A stretch of 64,000 bases of DNA. It comes from Fructilactobacillus ixorae. GTDB lineage: Bacteria > Bacillota > Bacilli > Lactobacillales > Lactobacillaceae. The position numbers and the translations under genes were made by a program. Below are positions 43,159 through 51,870 of the stretch, one piece after another. Below the pieces are notes generated by a model that did not search any database, was not told the DNA's origin, and saw only the letters and a program-made list of their open reading frames with translations. Numbering within the stretch: the first letter of the stretch is position 1; each line of letters starts with the position of its first letter. Location: positions 186,001-250,000 of the forward strand of contig NZ_CP097478.1 in assembly GCF_024029915.1 (NCBI RefSeq), in the 5' to 3' direction.

Positions 43159-43947
43159 GTGGCAACTTATAATTTAGAGGAGCACTACTTACTGCCGGTT
43201 CACGGTCCCGTGGCGCTTGCAACCAAACATTTGGATGTCTTTTACGGCGCCAAGCAGGCGACCTTTGACGCCAACCTGCAGTTTCCAAAGAATAAGATTA
43301 CCGCTCTCATCGGGGCATCTGGTTCGGGGAAATCGACCTTTTTACGCAGCTTGAACCGGTTAAATGATAACGTCGCCACCGTTCAAGGAGCAATCGAATA
43401 CCAGGGTTTAGACATTAACCAACCCCAGATTAACGTTTACGAGGTGCGGAAAAACATTGGAATGGTCTTTCAACACCCGAATCCGTTTGCAAAGTCCATT
43501 TACGAAAACATTGCCTTTGCGCTCCGAGAAAACGGGATGACGGAACACATTGATGAACAGGTGGAAACGAGCCTCAAGGACGCGGCCCTGTGGGACGAGG
43601 TTAAGGATAAGCTGCACCAGAGCGCGCTATCCCTGTCGGGAGGTCAGCAACAACGGTTGTGCATCGCCCGCGCGATTGCCGTGAAGCCCGATATTTTACT
43701 GATGGACGAACCCACCAGTGCCCTAGACCCGATCTCGAGTCGAAAAATTGAAACCATGATGCAAACGCTCAAAACCCACTATACGATTATCATTGTGACT
43801 CATAACATGCAACAGGCGGCTCGGGCCAGTGATCTCACGGCCTTCTTTCACCTTGGGCATGTGATTGAGTTTAATAAAACGACGGAACTGTTTACTAACC
43901 CCCGCATGCAGGCAACGGAAGCTTACATTTCCGGGCACTTTGGTTAA
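43159..43947 (+). CDS. pstB: Phosphate ABC transporter ATPase PstB, first copy
   Basis: 262-residue ATPase with Walker [11 protein letters not shown]-loop [10 protein letters not shown], signature [14 protein letters not shown], Walker [12 protein letters not shown] and switch His in VTHNMQQ. GTG start at 43159 after AGGAGAAAGG. The ~25-residue N-terminal extension is unlike the second copy. Confidence 0.94.
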   Translation: MATYNLEEHYLLPVHGPVALATKHLDVFYGAKQATFDANLQFPKNKITALIGASGSGKSTFLRSLNRLNDNVATVQGAIEYQGLDINQPQINVYEVRKNIGMVFQHPNPFAKSIYENIAFALRENGMTEHIDEQVETSLKDAALWDEVKDKLHQSALSLSGGQQQRLCIARAIAVKPDILLMDEPTSALDPISSRKIETMMQTLKTHYTIIIVTHNMQQAARASDLTAFFHLGHVIEFNKTTELFTNPRMQATEAYISGHFG

Positions 43948-43957
43948 GGAGGAACGC

Positions 43958-44725
43958 ATGACAAGCACCAAAACACCGCTCTTAACAACAAATGATGTGC
44001 GCCTTTACTATGGAGAACACGAGGCGTTACACGGGATTAACCTTGATTTTGCTCAACACGAAATTACTGCTTTAATTGGTCCGTCGGGATGTGGAAAATC
44101 AACCTACCTGCGGTGTCTAAACCGGATGAATGATCTGGTGGACGGAGTAGCAATCACGGGGAGCTTTCGCTTAGACGGGCAAGACATTTACAGCCCCAAA
44201 CAGGATGTGGTTGCATTGCGCAAACGAGTGGGCATGGTTTTTCAACAGCCGAATCCCTTTCCGTTCTCGGTTTACGATAACGTGGCCTACGGACTTCGGG
44301 TGCAGGGCATCAAAGACCAGCACGTCCTCGATGAGCGGGTGGAAGCGAGTCTGCGCCAAGCCGCGGTCTGGGATGAAGTCAAAGACGATTTACACAAAAA
44401 CGCCCTGGCTTTTTCCGGCGGTCAGCAGCAACGGATTTGCATTGCCCGCTTGTTAGCGGTACGACCAGAAGTGATTTTGCTCGACGAACCGACGAGTGCC
44501 CTGGACCCAATTTCTAGTGCCAAAATTGAAGAAACCCTGTTAAAAATCAAGGATCAGTACACCATCATCATTGTGACGCACAGTATGCAACAGGCCTCGC
44601 GGATTTCTGATCGGACGGCCTTTATGCTCAACGGGGATTTAGTCGAAGTGGGCGCCACTAAGCACATCTTTTTGAATCCGGAAAAAGAAGAGACGAGTGA
44701 CTACCTAAATGGGAAGTTTGGTTAA
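43958..44725 (+). CDS. pstB: Phosphate ABC transporter ATPase PstB, second copy
   Basis: A 255-residue paralogue of the preceding gene. Walker [10 protein letters not shown], signature [14 protein letters not shown] (Phe for the usual Leu), Walker [12 protein letters not shown], switch His [10 protein letters not shown] 43958 follows AAGGAGG, 10 bp after the first copy. Tandem pstB genes are common in lactobacilli; the two may form a heterodimer. Confidence 0.94.
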   Translation: MTSTKTPLLTTNDVRLYYGEHEALHGINLDFAQHEITALIGPSGCGKSTYLRCLNRMNDLVDGVAITGSFRLDGQDIYSPKQDVVALRKRVGMVFQQPNPFPFSVYDNVAYGLRVQGIKDQHVLDERVEASLRQAAVWDEVKDDLHKNALAFSGGQQQRICIARLLAVRPEVILLDEPTSALDPISSAKIEETLLKIKDQYTIIIVTHSMQQASRISDRTAFMLNGDLVEVGATKHIFLNPEKEETSDYLNGKFG

Positions 44726-44745
44726 GCACCAGAGGAGGAAGTAAC

Positions 44746-45411
44746 ATGGTAAATACGTTTGATGATCGGTTAGCAAAGTTACGGCAGATTTTTACGGACA
44801 TGGGCGTTGATGTTAGTGAGCAGATTTACCAGTCCACGAAGTCCTACATTGACCACGATGTAGACCTTGCCAACCAGGTAATTGATGGTGACAGCGAGGT
44901 CAATGGCAACGAAACGAAGCTGGAAAAGGACGCTATGAACCTAATTGCGTTGCAACAGCCGGTGGCCCGCGATTTTCGGGTTATCATTAGCTACTTGAAA
45001 TCGAGTACTGATCTGGAACGAATCGGGGATAATGCGGTTAACATCGCCCGCGAAACCTTACAGGCGAAGGGAAATCCCCGGATTCCAGATGTTGAAATCG
45101 TGATTGCTAAGATTACAAAGCACATTCGCAAGATGCTCGAGGAAATCCTGGATGCCTATACCACCTTTGACGCCCAGATTGCTCCGGTAATTGTGCAAGA
45201 GGATCGGCGCATTGATGAGTACTATCAAAACACCCGGACGGCGATTACGGAGGGAATTCTGGCAAATCCGGAAACGGCAGTGGCAGCATCTAGTTATTTG
45301 ATGGTGATCCGATTGTTAGAGCGAATTGGTGATCACATTGTGAATCTTGCCGAGTACCTGATTTATAGTGATACTGGTAAAGTTGTGGAGCTGGGTGAGA
45401 CCGGTGAATAA
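44746..45411 (+). CDS. phoU: Phosphate transport regulator PhoU
   Basis: 221-residue double three-helix bundle that restrains PstB and, in other bacteria, the PhoR kinase. Each half has an E/D-x3-D-type metal cluster (DLERIGDNAVNIA and LERIGDHIVNLAEY). RBS GAGGAGG, 20 bp after pstB2. It is the last gene of the operon. Confidence 0.94.
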   Translation: MVNTFDDRLAKLRQIFTDMGVDVSEQIYQSTKSYIDHDVDLANQVIDGDSEVNGNETKLEKDAMNLIALQQPVARDFRVIISYLKSSTDLERIGDNAVNIARETLQAKGNPRIPDVEIVIAKITKHIRKMLEEILDAYTTFDAQIAPVIVQEDRRIDEYYQNTRTAITEGILANPETAVAASSYLMVIRLLERIGDHIVNLAEYLIYSDTGKVVELGETGE

Positions 45412-45431
45412 CAGTAAGCGTGTCAAAATGG

Positions 45432-45816
45432 GCTCTTTATCAACTGATACTGCTCTTTATCAACTGATACTAATGATGAAATCATTTAATCAATGCGTCT
45501 GACTCTAGGCGACAGAATCCTTAACGGATTCTGTCGCCTTTTGCTTATAATTTTGGGAGAAATAGTTGTACGAAAATGAGATGAGGATTCTAATTCTGGA
45601 AAATATGATGACCATCAGCGGTTCTATTAATCCCTTCTAAAGGCCGATTACTGAAAGCATAAGTAAAACTATTTTCAATTTCATCTTGATGTGGTTTTAA
45701 CGGCGGCGCTAACTAAAGCTGCATAGCTTAGAAAATAATCCGCCCATAGCTCATATTTCTGCTTTGAATGATATCGATTAGTTGGTGTGTGTCTGAGTTC
45801 ATTAGTACCAAGAATT
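45432..45816 (-). mobile_element. Degenerate ISL3-family IS remnant, copy B
   Basis: Terminal sequence GCTCTTTATCAACTGATACT is followed by AATGATGAAATCATTTAATC. On the minus strand a fragment reads HQDEIENSFTYAFSNRPLEG, the conserved C-terminal block of ISL3 transposases, upstream of a terminator hairpin; an earlier piece reads YELWADYFLSYAAL in another frame. The transposase is truncated with frameshifts. Homologous to copy A at 36026-36445. ISL3 ends typically begin GGCTCTT, as I recall. Confidence 0.7.
45434..45473 (+). repeat. Tandem duplication of the IS end (20 bp twice)
   Basis: GCTCTTTATCAACTGATACT occurs twice in direct succession immediately after phoU, at the terminus of IS remnant copy B. 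Confidence 0.85.
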
Positions 45817-45825
45817 GTACAGCCT

Positions 45826-45862
45826 AAAATGGGGTAATTCATATGAATTACCCCATTTTTTT
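45826..45862 (+). terminator. Palindromic terminator before the muramidase gene
   Basis: AAATGGGGTAATTCAT and ATGAATTACCCCATTT form a perfect 16-bp palindrome followed by a T-run. It may be the phoU operon terminator, displaced by the IS insertion. Confidence 0.8.
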
Positions 45863-45885
45863 AAAAAAATATTAATCTTAGTGCG

Positions 45886-45981
45886 ATTTAAACATGTCTA
45901 GATTTAGTTGTGCTATAATTATAATAGTTTTCTTAAATACGACAAAAGTTTTTAATTTTGTCGTATTTAAACGTGTCTAGA
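45886..45981. repeat. Direct and inverted repeats in the muramidase leader
   Basis: ATTTAAAC(A/G)TGTCTAGA occurs at 45886-45902 and 45965-45981. Between them TTAAATACGACAAAA (45933-45947) and TTTTGTCGTATTTAA (45956-45970) form a perfect 15-bp inverted repeat. Two TATAAT boxes (45914-45919 and 45920-45925) lie upstream of it. The pattern suggests an operator or 5' UTR structure. Confidence 0.7.
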
Positions 45982-46021
45982 AACATTTTTAAGTGCTGTC
46001 CAGCTCTGGATAGAGGAGATC

Positions 46022-47104
46022 ATGCTAATGAAATTTTTAAAACTACACATGGTTCTATTCTCATCGTTATTATTGGCGGGGAGTGGTCTGAACCATCAAA
46101 CAGTTCATGCCGCCCCGCAACCAGTGGCACCGCAAGCGCAAACTAATGACTTTGCAGATTTAGCCCCCCAGCAACGCAATTTTATTAATCAGGTTCGCCC
46201 CGGCGCCATTATGGCGTGGAAGCAATATGGGGTGCTTCCCTCCATTGCAATTGCCCAAGCAATTATTGAAAGTGGTTGGGGGACTTCCGGACTCGCCGCG
46301 CAAAGTCACAACCTGTTTGGAATCAAGGGTGCCTGGAACGGGCAAGCCGTCTTTTTACCAACCCAGGAATTTAGTGGAGGCGGTTATGTTACCATCACTG
46401 ATGCCTTCCGGGCGTACCCCGATTGGTCCACGAGTATCCAAGATTACGGAGATTTTTTACATAGCAATCCCCGGTACGCTAATTTAATTGGCGTCCGTGA
46501 TTACGTTTCGGTGGCCAATGCGCTACATGAGGACGGATATGCAACTGCTCCAGATTATGCCCAAACTCTGATTACGTGTATTCAACAAAATCACTTGGAG
46601 CGGGTGGACCAAGAGGCGTTCAATGCTCCGGATGATTACAAGGGGCCAGTTGGTTCAGGAGCGAGCACTAATACCACTCCGAACGGTCAAAATGAGAATG
46701 ATCCGTACTCAAAAGGCGCCCCGACTGATTTCACCCCGACGCCGAACGTTGATAACAGTAGCGCAGTGGCTAACTATACTGGTGATGATCGGAATCGTGC
46801 TCCCCAAGTGGTGGCCTTTGATCCCCATGGGGCGTCAACAACGCCTACTGACAAGGCGGATCCAAATGAGGCTACGCTCGGTGATCCAGTTACGGTAACG
46901 GGTGATCCATACCAACCCCAAACTAAGCAGGTGGAATTAAAGGCGGCCACGCCAATTCAAACGAAGCTGCCGGAGTCGCCACTTAATCAGGCGCCCACGA
47001 AGCAAGTCCAACCGGTTAACACACCGGCGGTCGTTAATAAGCCAACGGTGACGAATGCGGCGAGCTCTCCGAACGCGAACCCATCGACCTCGAGTGATAA
47101 TTAG
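46022..47104 (+). CDS. Secreted N-acetylglucosaminidase/muramidase, GH73 family
   Basis: Cell-wall hydrolase of 360 residues. A signal peptide ends near VHA-A (~31). The GH73 domain (~45-200) has the catalytic Glu in AIIESGWGTS, then NLFGIKG and YADFL-like YGDFLHSNPRYANL. From ~205 on the chain is Pro/Thr/Asn-rich low complexity, without LysM or SH3 repeats. ATG 46022 follows GAGGAGAT; ATG 46028 is equally possible. Probably a septum or autolysis enzyme. Confidence 0.88.
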   Translation: MLMKFLKLHMVLFSSLLLAGSGLNHQTVHAAPQPVAPQAQTNDFADLAPQQRNFINQVRPGAIMAWKQYGVLPSIAIAQAIIESGWGTSGLAAQSHNLFGIKGAWNGQAVFLPTQEFSGGGYVTITDAFRAYPDWSTSIQDYGDFLHSNPRYANLIGVRDYVSVANALHEDGYATAPDYAQTLITCIQQNHLERVDQEAFNAPDDYKGPVGSGASTNTTPNGQNENDPYSKGAPTDFTPTPNVDNSSAVANYTGDDRNRAPQVVAFDPHGASTTPTDKADPNEATLGDPVTVTGDPYQPQTKQVELKAATPIQTKLPESPLNQAPTKQVQPVNTPAVVNKPTVTNAASSPNANPSTSSDN

Positions 47105-47120
47105 TTGTCCATAGCACTTA

Positions 47121-47148
47121 GAAAAGCGTCTGATCAGATGCTTTTTTT
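47121..47148 (+). terminator. Terminator after the muramidase gene
   Basis: AAAAGCGTCTG pairs with CAGATGCTTTT (one G-U) and is followed by seven Ts. Confidence 0.8.
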
Positions 47149-47232
47149 CGTAGCGTAATGACTACTAATCAGGGATAGTATGATAGAATCAGCAACGTGA
47201 TAACCGAATTAAACTGAAAGTGGAGTTAATGA

Positions 47233-48450
47233 ATGACAAAACCGAAACACGAGCAACCCACGCGCCCCTGGCCCTGGAAACGGATTTTGCTAATCCTCGT
47301 ACTGGTTTTAGTAGCAGCGGGATTATTGTTTACCGGCTCCCGCTACTATGCGAAGGATCAGCAGGTCGAACGGATTACCAGTGGTATTTTAAACGAACAG
47401 GAAAAGACGTTTGCGGATAATGTACAAATCACCGGGCGAACGGGGACCGTCACCTCTGATACCATGAAACCAGTGGTGAACTACTACCAGCAACATCCCC
47501 ACGAATTAGCGGTCCTAAAGGATCAGTTAACGCAAAATAATGCTGCTCCGAATGGGTTCCGCTTGGTGAAAAAGGGCACCTACTTTGGGATTTTTCCGCA
47601 CTATCGGCTCGCCATCACGCCCATTCGACCAATTATTCAGACCAACGCCCCTGGCGCCACGATTAAAGTTGACGGCCATTCAATCGGGCAAACAGATGCA
47701 GAGCAACAACTTCAAGCCCCGGACCTCATTCCCGGTTTTCACAGCGTCAAAGTGACCGCTGAGGTTGATGGTCAGCACCTGTCGGCCTTTAAACAGACCA
47801 GTTTTTTTGCCAATGAACACCAAAAGGTAACCGTCCCGTTAGCGATGTTATCGTTTCGGGTGAAGGGACCAGCTGGAGCTGAAATTTATGTGAACGATCA
47901 ACGGCGGGGCACGATTGCAAACGATGGGACCGGGGCCGTCACCGATGTCCCAATGAACCAGCAGAACACGACCTGGCTACAAGTTAACGTGGATGGGCAA
48001 ACGGTTAGAAGCGAGAACCGGACGTTAACGAAACGGGATAACGGGAAGTTGCTTAGTTACACCTTTCCGAGTGTGGTTAGTAAGGACGACAGTTTTCAGT
48101 TGTTCAAAAATTTATGGACCGGAATTGGAAACGCTACCAATTTAAACCAGAGTTTGGATGACCAGAACGTGGCGGGAAGTTTTCAGGACGGTACGAATAA
48201 TCCCTATTACCAAGCGCTGAACGACGTGGTGAAGCAAAACCAACAGAGTCATTTCCAGTTTGGCACCATTCACCTTCAAATTGAAACAGTGCAGCCCCTG
48301 AATGACAATGCGAGTCTTGTAACGTATCGCGTTCAAAGTGACGTGAAGGTTAACGACACGACGGGAACTCTCGATAATCGTTATCAGGCTCGGGTAGGTG
48401 CGGGAGCCGGGCAACCATTAGTAATTCAAACTAATCAAATTGTGCAGTAA
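47233..48450 (+). CDS. TcaA-like membrane-anchored protein
   Basis: A 405-residue single-pass protein. A short basic cytoplasmic start, one helix (~17-37) and a large extracellular part containing TcaA-type domains (NAPGATIKVDGHSIGQTD; PAGAEIYVNDQRRGT) and a C-terminal NTF2-like domain (~280-400). The N-terminal zinc ribbon of typical TcaA/YvbJ is missing. In staphylococci TcaA affects wall polymers and glycopeptide response; a wall-related role here is inference. RBS GTGGAG. Confidence 0.78.
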   Translation: MTKPKHEQPTRPWPWKRILLILVLVLVAAGLLFTGSRYYAKDQQVERITSGILNEQEKTFADNVQITGRTGTVTSDTMKPVVNYYQQHPHELAVLKDQLTQNNAAPNGFRLVKKGTYFGIFPHYRLAITPIRPIIQTNAPGATIKVDGHSIGQTDAEQQLQAPDLIPGFHSVKVTAEVDGQHLSAFKQTSFFANEHQKVTVPLAMLSFRVKGPAGAEIYVNDQRRGTIANDGTGAVTDVPMNQQNTTWLQVNVDGQTVRSENRTLTKRDNGKLLSYTFPSVVSKDDSFQLFKNLWTGIGNATNLNQSLDDQNVAGSFQDGTNNPYYQALNDVVKQNQQSHFQFGTIHLQIETVQPLNDNASLVTYRVQSDVKVNDTTGTLDNRYQARVGAGAGQPLVIQTNQIVQ

Positions 48451-48480
48451 AACAGCATTCGCGGTTGCGAATGCTGTTTT
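48449..48480. terminator. Bidirectional terminator, TcaA-like/SGNH genes
   Basis: AAAACAGCATTCGC (48449-48462) and GCGAATGCTGTTTT (48467-48480) form a perfect stem with a 4-base loop. It serves both convergent genes. Confidence 0.88.
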
Positions 48481-48482
48481 AG

Positions 48483-49103
48483 TTAGTTGAGGTGGTGTTG
48501 ATGCAAAAAGTCAGCAAGAATGAAGGCCAGCTTGTGATAGGTGGTTGCAGTGGGATGTAACCGCTGATCAGCTAGAGTGGTTTGGTAGTTGTCAGTGGTT
48601 AACAGGTCTGGGGCAACGGTCCGCCAGTCGAGCACGGGAATGTTAAAGTGGTGATAAACGGTGGTGAGGGCCTCGTCTAGCTCATCCAGGGTGTACTGAC
48701 CAAGACCCGTGATGGTTTGATTATCGACCCCGCCATCGAACCGTTTAAGGGGCAAAATCCCGACTAAGGTAATGTTCGGATTCTCCTCCTTGATCCGGGT
48801 GATGTTTGTCGCTAATGTTTGGCTAACTTGGGAAAGCGGGGCGTCCGCATGGGCAAAGTCATTCGTGCCAAAGAACAGGGTGGCTAATTGATAGTCTTGA
48901 AAGGAATGCGTTTCAACCTGAAAGGTCAAATCACGTTCGGTAGTCCCGGTGATTGATCCCGCATTGACACCGGCATTGGTGATGTCCCAGTCGGTCAGAA
49001 ATTGGTGTAAGTAGTATGAAAGGTTGTTGGTCAGATCCCGCGTTCCATCAAACCCATTGGTGATGGAATCACCTAACATGATTAAGTGCTTGGTAGTAGT
49101 CAT
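48483..49103 (-). CDS. SGNH/GDSL hydrolase
   Basis: A 206-residue cytoplasmic esterase/lipase-like enzyme. The four SGNH blocks are GDSITNG (nucleophile Ser), Gly in VNAGSI, GTNDF (Asn) and DQRLHP (Asp and His of the triad). GGAGG precedes the ATG. Substrate unknown; related proteins deacylate carbohydrates or lysophospholipids. Confidence 0.88.
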   Translation of the reverse strand: MTTTKHLIMLGDSITNGFDGTRDLTNNLSYYLHQFLTDWDITNAGVNAGSITGTTERDLTFQVETHSFQDYQLATLFFGTNDFAHADAPLSQVSQTLATNITRIKEENPNITLVGILPLKRFDGGVDNQTITGLGQYTLDELDEALTTVYHHFNIPVLDWRTVAPDLLTTDNYQTTLADQRLHPTATTYHKLAFILADFLHQHHLN

Positions 49104-49219
49104 AAGGTCCTCCGGTGTTTTTGTTTATCTTAACATAATCCGAAGGTTTCCTTATTGCTAGGAGAGAAAGATTAAGTTATTATTAAGCGTAAGATGATTA
49201 CTCTATGGAGGGCAAACAA

Positions 49220-50044
49220 GTGAGTTATAAACGAGTTATATTAGTTGATTTGGCCGCCTTGGGACTGCGATCTGACAATGAGTCTGCTCAACATAATTCA
49301 GATAATGATACGTTGTTGACTCACGTTTTAAACCAATCAGCGGAATCGGCGTTACCAACCTTTCATAAGTTAGGGTTGTTTAACGTTTATTTTGATAGCG
49401 ATGAGGAATCCGAGCATCCGCCGATTGCGACGTACGGCCTCACCAGAACCCGCTCGATTGTAAATAAGGCGTGTTCGGGTCTGCGCGAGATGTTTGATTG
49501 TTCCTTGAGTTACCGGGTGTCTAGTGTGTTTGAAGAGGTCGGCAAACGGACTAATTCCATTACGATTTCTCGGTTTGTGAGCTACTTGTTCTCGCAGGAA
49601 CACAGTCGGCACATTCAAGTCGGTAACGATCAGGATGCCTTTGCAGTTTTAAAGCACCAGTTAGAAAAGAACCAAGCCGGGTTCTTTTACCTCCAGGTTC
49701 CTAGTCTCCAAACGTACGCCCAGGAAAATGAGTTTGAAGCCTTTACGGATGCCCTAAACGAGGTGGATCAGTCCTTAAACCAGGTGATGGCGCAGTTACA
49801 TGCCGATGACTTGTTGATGGTTGTTTCTAGTCGCGTGGGGGATAACCGCTCTAAAGACGGTTTTTCGACTTATAAAATTCTCCCGTTTATGCTCTACAAT
49901 CAGAACCTGAAAGCCAAACATCTCTTGGATAAACCATTTGTGTGTGAAGTCGGAGGGACCGTTTTGGCTGCCCTTGGCCTGCAACAGGATGTAATCTCGC
50001 CCAAACATAACTTGTTACCCAACTCAGAAGTAATAGTCGATTAG
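49220..50044 (+). CDS. Phosphopentomutase (DeoB)-like pseudoenzyme
   Basis: A 274-residue protein related to DeoB but shorter than the usual ~390. The start YKRVILVDLAALGLRSD parallels DeoB KRVFLIVMDSVGIGEA. The C-terminal part (FYLQVP, ALNEVDQSLNQVMAQL, DDLLMVVSSRVGDN, VGGTVLAALGL) parallels the metal-binding half. There the ADHGND motif is SSRVGD and the DFDALYGH and HTREY ligands are missing, so it should not be catalytic. GTG 49220 follows TGGAGGG. 29 bp upstream of nupC. Confidence 0.7.
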   Translation: MSYKRVILVDLAALGLRSDNESAQHNSDNDTLLTHVLNQSAESALPTFHKLGLFNVYFDSDEESEHPPIATYGLTRTRSIVNKACSGLREMFDCSLSYRVSSVFEEVGKRTNSITISRFVSYLFSQEHSRHIQVGNDQDAFAVLKHQLEKNQAGFFYLQVPSLQTYAQENEFEAFTDALNEVDQSLNQVMAQLHADDLLMVVSSRVGDNRSKDGFSTYKILPFMLYNQNLKAKHLLDKPFVCEVGGTVLAALGLQQDVISPKHNLLPNSEVIVD

Positions 50045-50073
50045 CTGCTGCCGTACAACGAAAGGATTTTAAC

Positions 50074-51333
50074 ATGTATCTACTTGTTAATATTATTGGG
50101 GTTTTAGTCTTTTTAGGAATTGCCTTCCTGTTTTCGAAGGATCATAAACACGTCAACTGGCGTTCGGTGTTAATCGTTTTGGTCCTAAACTTAGTGGTGG
50201 CCTACCTGCTGACCAACTTTAGTTTGGGTCGAGACTTAGTTAAAAGCGTGGCCGAGGGATTCCAGTGGTTAGTAAACGTTTCGTACACTGGGATTGCCTT
50301 TGCGTTTCCAGATTGGGTTCACGTAAAGCAAATGAACTTCTTTACCGCGGCTTTGATGCCAATCTTAATGATTGTGCCGTTGTTTGATATCCTAACCTAC
50401 TTTGGGATCATGCCCTTTTGTATCAAGTGGATTGGCCGGGGCATGGCCTTTGTGACTGGCCAACCGAAGTTCGAATCATTCTATGCCGTTGAAATGATGT
50501 TTTTGGGTAATACAGAAGCCATGGCGGTTTCCAGTTTACAGTTAAAGAACATCTCAGCTAAACGGGTCCTAACGATTTCCATGATGTCCATGTCATGTAT
50601 CACGGCCGCCATGGTGGGAGCGTATGCCCAAATGGTTCCCGGTCAGTACGTCTTGACGGCCATTCCTTTGAACATTTTGAATGCCATCATCATTACGAAC
50701 CTGCTAAACCCGGTTCGGGTTAGTCCCGATGAAGACGTCATTTATCAGTTTGGGGGAAGCTCGGCTGCGGACGAACAAATTGCAGAAGAGACCGTTGCGG
50801 ATCGTCCCGAAAAACCCCACAAAGAACCGTTTTTCTCGTTCTTAGGGGATTCCATCTTGGGAGCGGGGAAGTTGATCTTAATCATCGTAGCCAACGTAAT
50901 TGCGTTCGTAGCACTGGCAGCTTTGATCAGTAAACTATTAGGGTTAATCAATCCCTGGTTGTCACTCGAACACATCCTGGGCACCATCATGTTCCCATTT
51001 GCATGGCTCATGGGCTTAGATGTCAACCATGCCTTCCAGTTTGCTCAATACATGGGAACAAAGTTAGTGACGAACGAATTCGTGGTAATGGGTGAGATTG
51101 CGCCCCACATTAATAACCACCACTTCTTTAGTCCCCACTACCAAGCTCAGCTCACGGTCTTTTTAACTTCCTTTGCGAACTTCAGTACGGTGGGAATGAT
51201 CGTTGGTTGCTTGAAGGGAATTGTAAGTCGGGAAAAGAACGACTTTATTTCCAAAAACATCGTGTACCTCTTCCTGTCGGGAATCTTAGTCTCATTGATG
51301 TCCGCTGGAATTGTGGGCCTCTTCGTTTGGTAA
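50074..51333 (+). CDS. nupC: Concentrative nucleoside transporter, NupC family
   Basis: Proton- or sodium-coupled nucleoside importer of 419 residues with about ten helices. Family signatures are ESFYAVEMMFLGNTEA and TKLVTNEFVVMGE. A cytoplasmic loop at ~225-255 is acidic. AAAGGATT precedes ATG 50074. It follows the DeoB-like gene, and two genes downstream lies a nucleoside hydrolase, so this is a nucleoside-use neighbourhood. A terminator follows. Confidence 0.93.
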   Translation: MYLLVNIIGVLVFLGIAFLFSKDHKHVNWRSVLIVLVLNLVVAYLLTNFSLGRDLVKSVAEGFQWLVNVSYTGIAFAFPDWVHVKQMNFFTAALMPILMIVPLFDILTYFGIMPFCIKWIGRGMAFVTGQPKFESFYAVEMMFLGNTEAMAVSSLQLKNISAKRVLTISMMSMSCITAAMVGAYAQMVPGQYVLTAIPLNILNAIIITNLLNPVRVSPDEDVIYQFGGSSAADEQIAEETVADRPEKPHKEPFFSFLGDSILGAGKLILIIVANVIAFVALAALISKLLGLINPWLSLEHILGTIMFPFAWLMGLDVNHAFQFAQYMGTKLVTNEFVVMGEIAPHINNHHFFSPHYQAQLTVFLTSFANFSTVGMIVGCLKGIVSREKNDFISKNIVYLFLSGILVSLMSAGIVGLFVW

Positions 51334-51360
51334 ACGAACCTTACATTTATAGAATAAATT

Positions 51361-51393
51361 AAAACGCCACTTTCGAAAGCAAGGGCGTTTTTT
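51361..51393 (+). terminator. Terminator after nupC
   Basis: AAAACGCC pairs with GGCGTTTT around a loop containing CTTTCGAAAG, followed by Ts. Confidence 0.75.
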
Positions 51394-51474
51394 TAGTGGC
51401 CAACGCGTTTGGACCGGTAAAATGGGTTAGCTATGCTAAAATAGAGGCAAACTAAGAGATTGGATGTGAAGGAA

Positions 51475-51870
51475 ATGCCATTAATGCGGATTGACATGGT
51501 AAAGGGCCGGCGGACACCGGACGAAATTAAACGGGTGATGCAGTTATCGTATGACCTAACGCGTAAAGACCTCGGGGTGCCAGAAGATGACCGGTTCCAA
51601 GTGGTGACGCAACACGAAGCATACGAAATGAAACTGATGGATGCCGGTTTAGGCATCAAACGGAGTGATGACATTTTGTTATTTGAGATTTTATCAACGC
51701 CACGGACCATGGGGCAAAAGAAGCAATACTGCCAGGACATGGCCCAGGCTTTTCACGAGGAACTGGGCATGGATCCAGCAGACGTTATGATTGTGTTTGC
51801 CACGAACCACGCGGAAGACTTTAGTTTCGGAAACGGAAAGCAACAATTTCTCAACGGAGAACTATCGTAA
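51475..51870 (+). CDS. Tautomerase-superfamily protein
   Basis: A 131-residue beta-alpha-beta tautomerase fold protein. I chose ATG 51475 because it places Pro directly after Met (MPLMRIDMVKGR), and Pro-1 is the catalytic base of the family; a TTG at 51460 would bury it. The length is that of the fused-domain (MSAD/cis-CaaD-like) subgroup rather than 62-residue 4-oxalocrotonate tautomerase. Substrate unknown. The stop shares its last base with the next start. Confidence 0.8.
   Translation: MPLMRIDMVKGRRTPDEIKRVMQLSYDLTRKDLGVPEDDRFQVVTQHEAYEMKLMDAGLGIKRSDDILLFEILSTPRTMGQKKQYCQDMAQAFHEELGMDPADVMIVFATNHAEDFSFGNGKQQFLNGELS

Noticed and set aside
43159..44725. Second pstB as a redundant or decaying duplicate
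   Set aside because: Both copies have intact Walker, signature and switch motifs and good ribosome binding sites; tandem pstB is a normal arrangement.
51460..51474. Upstream TTG start for the tautomerase
   Set aside because: It would bury the N-terminal Pro that the family uses for catalysis.
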